Position numbers and translations under genes: made by a program
Part shown: positions 34,801 through 43,800 of the stretch, one piece after another
Numbering within the stretch: position 1 is the stretch's first letter
Layout of the letters: each line of letters begins with the position of its first letter
Assembly (NCBI GenBank): GCA_903813345.2
Contig: CAIIXF020000012.1
Location: forward strand, 11,452,932 to 11,516,931
Length of the DNA stretch: 64,000 nucleotides
Reading direction: 5' to 3'
Origin: Owenia fusiformis
Lineage: Eukaryota > Annelida > Polychaeta > Sabellida > Oweniidae
The notes under the pieces: model-generated
Databases searched by the model: none
What the model saw: only the letters and a program-made list of their open reading frames with translations
What the model was told of the DNA's origin: nothing

Positions 34801-37800
34801 AGAAAGATGTGAATGAAATTTGATTTTTTGTTCAATTGTATAAATTATACATATAAATTATCATTGAATGAATAACAAAGATAATGTCCCATCATGTATA
34901 TTTGTGGTTTGAAATGTGTGGCCTCAGTGTGTGGGGTCACCATATACAATCATTAATCCTTATTGAAGAGTTCACTGCTTCTTATATTCAATGACATAGC
35001 TTCCTCTCTGAAATCTTAAAAGATGGTAGGCCACTTGAAAAACTACTTTAAAGTGATCTGATTTGTTTTAACAACCATGTCACAACAGCAATGGACTTGC
35101 TAGATATATTCCTTTAAAAATGTAAAATCATGTGTAGTTAAGTCATAAGGAGGAATCAAGATTTTAGAGTCTAACCTTGTAAAGTGACTGGAACACAGCC
35201 CTATAGACAGAATCCATACTTGCGCCCCCAGTCTCAGCAGCATTAATGATTTGTTTCAACCACTTCTTCCTTGCATCTCCTCTGATCCTCTCTGCATACG
35301 TTTTCTGGAAATGAAAACCTTTCATTTAAATTTTTTTTACCAAAATCACCGTTAGGTGGCTCCAAAGAAATTTGCGGAAAATATCCGAACACCCTCCTGT
35401 CAAACCCTGGCTACGCCACTGCATCACAAGTTTCATCAACTTTAACATGTACATATTGTATATATCCAGAATGTCAAACAGGAGGTGAAAATAATAGTCT
35501 TTAAATTGTTCTTACCTCAACACATGACATGAGGAACTCTACGAGGTAGTCAATAGAGTCTTCCTCCGGGATCTCCGAGGCAACCATCTCTATGTAGTCA
35601 CGGAACTCACGTTTTGTGAGTCGACTGTCGTATGATTTACCTTTACGACCTCTTAGCTTCTTTTTAGCTGTGAATGAAAATGGAAATCACAATAAACAGA
35701 AAATAGATATTAAGACGAGCAAAAAAAATTACAGTAACAACAAGTACAAATGTTTGTTCTTTATGGGTTTGATTGATGTCTAAGTCATACCATTTCGAGA
35801 ATCTATAAAAATGAAAGTGGTTTGAAATATTATCAACATCTGTAATTTAATATTTTTTAGTGTTTTAATATTCTTGAATATAATATATACGGTAATACAA
35901 TTATTAAAATCAAATCATTAACATTTTGAAAAAGTGTAGCTTAAAGATCAGGTTTAAAGAACAAGCTATTTTCTACAAGTAATCTACAACTAGCTACACA
36001 ATCAACTATTGTGATTAAGAAGATATTTGTACATTTATTTCTGTAAATGTGCAAAGGAGATAGAGGTGTGGCTCTTTACATATTCCATTTTTTCATTTTC
36101 ATTCCATATTCATTTCTCTGCCATATTCCAAGGAGGATTGGCTCCCAGAGACGCAAATCAATATTTTCCAACAATGAAAATGTGAGAACTTTAGACTGTC
36201 TTACATTAATCTGGTTATAAAAACCTGTCTGTCTTTAGTTGATCTATCTTGTGTGATGCAAGAAGAGAGGGGCATGGTATTAAATGATGTCCGCAACCCC
36301 CTCTTTCACTAATATTAATCCCAATATCTTATCCTTTCAGGAAAGATAGGAAGAACTTAGTAGTTTGAGACATTATTCAATGATGGTGATCTGACTGTTG
36401 AAAAAACATTGGAACATCATCTATATAATGCCTAATATGTCATTGAATAATAAAAACATCATTCAATGATTAATTGTAAAATAGAGAAAATATTGTGCCA
36501 TCGAAAGGATGTATTTCACAAGCCACAATTTTCTATATTTTAATCAAATCATTGACTTTTTCACATTATAGCTACATTAATTGACTAATTCCATGGTCAC
36601 TACAACTTACTTTACATTATAGTTAAAATTGGGAGACAGTTTACAATACACAAAGTATAAATAATAAAAGGTTAAATAAGATATAAACCAGGACAAACAA
36701 ATAGTAGAATAAGACTAGTTCAAAAGTATCACCTTCGAATTTTTCAATGCCTTTGAAATAAAAAAACAACAAATACACTGAATTATCATATGATCTGTTA
36801 AATGAAGCCTTCTGATTGGACAGTTCTTGTGCTGTACCAATCTGTGTTGCTACTGAGATTGTCCCCATTGATCATCTCCATCGCAATACAGAAAATATTG
36901 GTACGGAGGGGACATTCTCAGTACCAATACAGAGGATCACAAGATAAAAACATTATAGAATGATTTGAAGTGCAATACAGGATATATTCTGCTCTCGATA
37001 TTCTGTATTTGCACTCGACTTCATCTCGTTCCAATACAGAATTTCTCGAGCAGAATATGTCCTGTATTGCACTTCAAATCATTCAATAACTTATAGTACA
37101 GTACAATTCAACTACATAAAAACATTTTTATTCACATTATGAGGGCCACATGGAATTTGGATTGAGCAAACATATATGTTTCAAGAGTGGCATCCATCAT
37201 CATTTACAAAGTTGTTCAAAAATATGGATTGCATTTTATGTGTCGCCCTGTAATTATGAACATTTGTGACTCTGATTTGAACACTATTTTTCAAATTGTC
37301 AACTATCAAGTAACTATCAAGCTCAGTATGAAAAATGTTAGTCCAATGGAGCAAAATGCCTTTCAGGAGTGTGCAAGTATTGTTGCCCATGGGCTATTAA
37401 CATGGTTACTAAACAATGCAGTCTGTTAAAAATATCACATTCGTAGAATCATGCAAACTGTCAAACATTGCAGTCTAAATTAGTCAATCTGAAAATACTA
37501 CTGAGCGAGAATACTTAAGTGAATTAATCTTGGAAATTCTGATACATTGCCCTCAACACATTTCCAGACTTCATACGCACCTTTATTAATGGCATCAAGT
37601 TCCATTCCGTCCTTGTATTTCTCCATAACGATTTGCACTTCATCAAACTCGAGCAATCCAGAGCCATCGTTGTCCCACATTTCAAACAGACTGTTAAGTA
37701 AGGCCTTTCTCTTCTGGGCCAAAGCTTCCTTCCTGGCCTTGAAGAATGCAAGAAAACAAATCAACCCCTTGAATACCCAGATATGTAGATTCAAATGCTG

Positions 37801-40800
37801 TTAACCACAGGGCCATTAATGCTTTGGCTTAGGCCCTGTTTATGCTGTATTTATATTGTATAATTAAAGGAACCATAAAAAACTAAAAATACCCAGATAC
37901 AAAAGTCACAGAATTTCTCACTAAAATGGCTGTAATTTTGACAAATTTGTTCAATTTACACAACATGTATTTACCATTCCCTTCCTGACATACTCAACAA
38001 GGTTATCATTGAATGATGGGTAATTACCTCTCTCAATCTTAGCAATTTCTCTTCATCTGTCTCCACATAACCATTCCTAACATACTGGACCAGTTTATTG
38101 AAAGACTCCATCTCTGGCAAATCTCCAAGGAATGTCTCCGTAAGTTGTACAAACTGTGACGTGTTTAGTGAACTCTCATCAAACGCTGAGGCCTGTGACT
38201 GGCTCCTTGTTGACTCCATCGTAGAAAGTACTGAAGAACACGTTTTAACCAATTTAGTCATGCTAACTCATATATACATGTACTTCATTCCCTTTTCTAT
38301 TTAGTAATCGTATTCCTCTTGAACGAAACAACATTTAGATAAACAAGTATAATAAAAGTTACTAGGTTGATGGAATGCCATTTCTTTTTCACTAACTTTT
38401 ACTCTGACAATCAAAAAAGGGAAATTGAGATATCAGGAGCTAGGTTAATATTCTTACAGGCTCTCTCTTTCTCGAATGTTGTGCCCTCAGCAAATGAGAC
38501 ACTTGTTCTGCCAGTCTGTTGTGTTCGTGGTGGCTCATCAACTTTCCCAGGAGTCTTTGGAAGTGGTAGATCTCCCTTGTCTTCAAGTTCCCCAGCAATA
38601 TCTGTAAAAACGATATGTTACTAGATATCCATATTTTTTGTTTGGCTTCTAAATGTAGTTTCAGGTATGGCACCCAGGTGACGCACAGAGGAGAAACGAG
38701 TATAGAGGTTATACCTAGGGAGGGATAATACGATATCTTCCTGGTGGACTGAGAGAAGATATCATATTATATCATCTCAAAGTTTTAATGCTGTTAAGAT
38801 CTTAAAAGTTGCTGTCATGGTTTTTCATAAGATGATGAATACGAAATAAAGGCCAGCTTCTTATGAAGACATAAACGTTTGTGACTGCATTCTGATTGGT
38901 TGGCTGAGTTGTGATGAATCCTTTCTGATAGGGTGAGGCAAGATCAAAGGATATTTCAAAAAGTGTATCGCTCTTTTAGAGAGATTAAGAGTAAAATGTT
39001 GGAAGCAATAATTTCTTTCAAGCAATATATAATTTCTTTCAAGCAATAATTTCTTTCAACATGTCAATAGGTCCCTAAAATACCATCCAAAATATCTTAA
39101 AAGATGAATCTTTCTAAAATATAAACAACACTAGAGGCAGTGAAGATAAACATTCATAAAAATTAATCTACATAAATAAAAAGCTAAATAAATATCAAAA
39201 GTGTCGATATTCTGGAAAGAAAATATGTCAAATTGATATAATTAAAGCATGTTAATGGAAAATCTGCAAAACACACCAAAATAGTATTACACACAACACA
39301 TTAGAAGAATACAAAGAAAAAACAACAACAGTAGATGGTAACATTAAAAAGTGACAATCACACAGAATCAAATCCTTCTAAAAACAATAGAGAATAGAGT
39401 ATATGGTCAAAGAAAAAATCTTACTACAACTTAGGTGGAGATACTTATTAGATATATGTGAAACCTAAAAGTGGTTTTAAAATTTATTAACTTTGTGGGG
39501 AAAATCTGAGAATCCATGATTTAAACTTATGAAAAGTGATCTTTTGTTTCACCAAACAGATAATTATATTTACTGGAAACTGGTTAGATGAAGACTGGTC
39601 CAGTGAACTATATTTTCAGTCAAATTCAAGGTGGAGTTTTCTTTATTTGAAATGTTATCCAACTTGAGATAACCATCCCTAGAGGTGAAGGCCCTAACTA
39701 CTGACACCAAGGTGACTGTAAAAGCCAAGAAAACAAATGGCTGGAAAAAAGAAAAGCACACCAAATCTAGGAATAAAATGTTAGTTGTCATCACGTCTAG
39801 TCAATGAGGGGTACCTTCTTCTTCTTTCGTTTTCTCAATATCTTTGGTTGCGTCTTCGACCTTGTCTTCTTCCTTTGTTTCAGTTTCTGCGGGTTTCTCA
39901 TCTTTTTCAGTTGGACTATCTGCTGCCTCATTGTTTTGTTGTTCTGAAGGAGTATCACCAACAACTTCCTTGTCTTTTTCTTGTTTACTTTTCACACTTT
40001 CAGTTTCCTCATTTGATTGGTTATCATCCTTGGATTGTGATTGGTCCTCTGGCTTAACCTCTGTTTGGTCTTTGGTTTCTGATTGGTCACTACTTTGGGC
40101 CTCTGTTTGGGCTTCACCTTTGACCTCTTCTTTAGTTTCTGATTGGTTATCTTCCTTGATCTCCTCTTTTGGAGCATCATCTGTAGACTCTGCTGGAGAG
40201 TCTTTACTTTCAGTAGCCTCCTCTTTAGATTCTATCTGGTCATCTGATTTGACCTCAGCATTCTTAACTTCTTCTTTGCCTTCTGTGTCTGTTGAAATAA
40301 AAATTAATTAACTAAAATAGAAACATTAATCATGCACAAATCATTCAAGACATTAGCATAATAAACACAAGATTTCCGACATTTATTACATACATTTTAT
40401 TACATATATTTTGCATTAATTTAATATAACAAAATAAGTACAATGTAGTGTTTGTAAATGTTATGTTTTGATAATGCATTTGTCACAAAACAGCCACTGT
40501 GTTTGATTAGACTGCAATAAACAATATCTGATATCATGAAAGAAAATAGTCAGCTCATGATCATTAATTTACTTTTAGAAACACATATACAATATTTTGC
40601 AAGAAAATAGATTCCCTGCTGTGCATCATAAGTGCTGTAAAATGCTAAAAGTTAAAACCAAAAAATTAAACACACTTTAATAGAAGATTATACAATATAG
40701 AGCAGAATTAATGATTGTGTTGAATGATCAGACAATAGAATTAATGATTGTGCTGAATGATCAGACAATAGAATAAATGATTGTGCTGAATGATCAGACA

Positions 40801-43800
40801 ATAGAATGAATGATTGTGCTGAATGATCAGACAATAGAATAAATGATAGTGCTGAATATTCAGAAATAGAACATGCGTGCATCATGATACAAGAGAATAC
40901 TAGTTGTATGATTAGACAAAAGAAATGTGCTGAATGATGAGATCATAGAACACTAATGCTGAATGATCTCATATTAAATAAATATACATAATATACGAGA
41001 TGATGAGACCACAGAAAACAAGCACTGCATGATCAAACAATATAACACACGTGCTGTATGAGAGTAGCATATTGGGTAAAATCAAATGTGAACATGTTAA
41101 TTGTGGTTGGGTGCTGATAATGACCTGCAGATTCTGGTTCCACATTTGAGATTTCTATAGTCACATCAGCTCCAAACTGAACTAAAATTGAAATATATAA
41201 ATAAATGAACAAAGAGATACATGCATACAAAACCATACTTGTAGGATTATAAGTTATATAATGGAGGCCCTTTTAAAGATGGCCTACATGTAGGTCAATG
41301 ACCTTAACTTATAACCTTTGACCTCTGCAATATATTTTGATCTCTTTAGGTTCTCAGTAATCTGTTTGAAAACTTTTGATCTCATATACATGATTTGTAT
41401 ATATACTTTCCTAATTATTTCGAAGGTCAATTGTAAGGTCATTGAAAAGTAAAGCCTCAATTCAAGGGCTCTTATGTACCAGTACATTCCTGCTTATCTT
41501 TCAAAAATAAAAATAAAATTGCATCTTGTAAGGCTATGACTACACCAAACTAGGCCTACTCTGGTACCTTCCTGCCAAATTTTCAAGTATAAGAGAAAAC
41601 CTGTCGTGTGAGACAAACTATGACTATACAAAGCAAAATCTACATTGGTACCTCCCTGCAGCGCATATTTTCATATGTAAAAGAGAAAATGCATCTTATG
41701 GGATTATGAGACTATACCACGCATACGCAAGGCCTGCAATTGTACCTTCATGCTTGTTTTTTAGAATTACAAGAGAAAACTCAACTCAAGAGACAAGCTA
41801 ATTGACTACTACTACAATCAAGACAGAATAAGGCTGATAAAATTGGTACCCTCCTGCTCATTTTTCAGAAATGAAAAAGAAAGCGCATCTTGTGAGAAAG
41901 CTATAACTATACCAAAGGTCTACTATGGTACATTCTTGCAGAAATATAAAAGAAAATGCATCTTGTGAGACAATCTTTGACTACACCAAGCAAGGTCTAA
42001 TATGGTACCTCTGTGCCTAATTTTCAAAAATATAAAAGAAAATGCATCTTGTGAAACAAGCTATGACTACACCAAGCAAGGTCTACTATGGTACCTCCCT
42101 ATCTAATGTTCAAAAATATAAAAGAAAATGCATCTTGTGAAACAAGCTATGACTACACCAAGCAAGGTCTACTATGGTACCTCCACTGGGGTACCTCCCT
42201 GCCTAATTTTCAAAAATATAAAAGAAAAAGCATCTTGTGAAACAAGCTATGACTACACCAAACAAGGTCTACTATGGTACCTCCGTGCCTAATTTTCAAA
42301 AATATAAAAGAAACAGCATCTTGTGAAACCAGCTATGACTACACCAAGCAAGGTCTACTATGGTACCTCCACGGGGGTACCTCCCTGCCTAATTTTCAAA
42401 AATATAAAAGAAAAAGCATCTTGTGAAACAAGCTATGACTATACCAAGCAAGGTCTACTATGGTACCTTTCTGCTGCTCATTTTCCTCCAGTGGTGAAGT
42501 ACTTTGAGATGGCTGCTTGGTATTGTCTTCAATTTCATTCTTATTCACTTTGCTTTCAGTTGAATCATTTACAATTTGGGTAGATGACTTTGTGTCATCT
42601 TTCATTTCCGTTTTTTTAATTGGAACAGCCTCTGTTGATGCTGCATGTATCAGTTATAGATGGGGATAAATATGCTGACTTTGGAACACATAATACTATA
42701 GGGGTGGGTATGCCATGAATAAGCATTTGTCCATATTGGTCGTTCTAAATGAATTTTTTAAGGCCAGCAGAGAGAACTGAAGCATACATAATAGCAAAAA
42801 CTGATAATTTGATTTAAAAAGTAGACTTTGATGAGCAGATCTGAAATCCTGATGTCACACTCTGATAATTTACATGCGACATAATGCAGAAACTGACAAA
42901 CTAGAATACAATATACACATTTAAAGTGTCATGTAGCCATGGCAACAAAACATTAGGAATTAAACAAAACTATTTGTGACAAATGAACATACAAACCTCA
43001 CAAATAAAATACAAAATAAAATAAAAATGAAAAAACATTTTCACCAATATTCAGACATACCAATACAATATTTAACCACATGTTTAACAAGAAATACATG
43101 TATGTTGTTACCTTTGCTTTCGACAGGTTCATCTTTAGCTTCAGTAGGCTTGTCAACATCAGTTTTTTCCTTCTCTTTCTCCTGAAACATACATGTAAGA
43201 ATCTTATTATCATTTTGATTGTATGGCTGTTTACAGTGAAAATTTCCCCAAGACTAACCTATATTATTTGTTTGGAGCTTTTGAAACACAACTCGTCCTT
43301 TCATCAGCATTTACTTCTGAAAATGGCAGGAAATTCAACTAATTTGACCGTTGACCTTGCTACATCCAGTAGGGATCTGTCAATCCTAAAACCCTCATCC
43401 AGTTCAAACTTGGTTCAAGAATGTTAATTTTGATGGCTTCCTTCACTTTCCTAGGGAAATCCTTGAAGTTCTTTTCACTCCATAAAATCTTACAATCATC
43501 CCAGTCTATAGTGTGGCCCGTATTACACGAATGTTCAACCAAAGCAGATGTCAATTCTCTGCCTTAAATCTTATGGCTGATTTTACGCATGATTGTGACA
43601 TTGTTTATGTTTGCACCTTAGGTTGGGTGTAAACAGATAGAAAGCAGTACGTTTGTTTAGACCAATTTTTAGACATCGAGATAGCTAAAATATTTTTACA
43701 CAGTTGGCTATTTCGGAAACTGCTTTTATTGAATTAAAATGCCGCAAAACCATGTGCATCATTGAAGAGATTTGAAATTCAAACAGGCTTTGATAGCATT

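Noticed and set aside
39844-40311. 155-codon plus-strand Ser/Leu/Val-rich frame
   Set aside because: Antisense of the acidic exon 39815-40288, which has matching splice sites and phase.
40688-40885. Repetitive frame with [11 protein letters not shown] units
   Set aside because: Translation of a 32-bp minisatellite.
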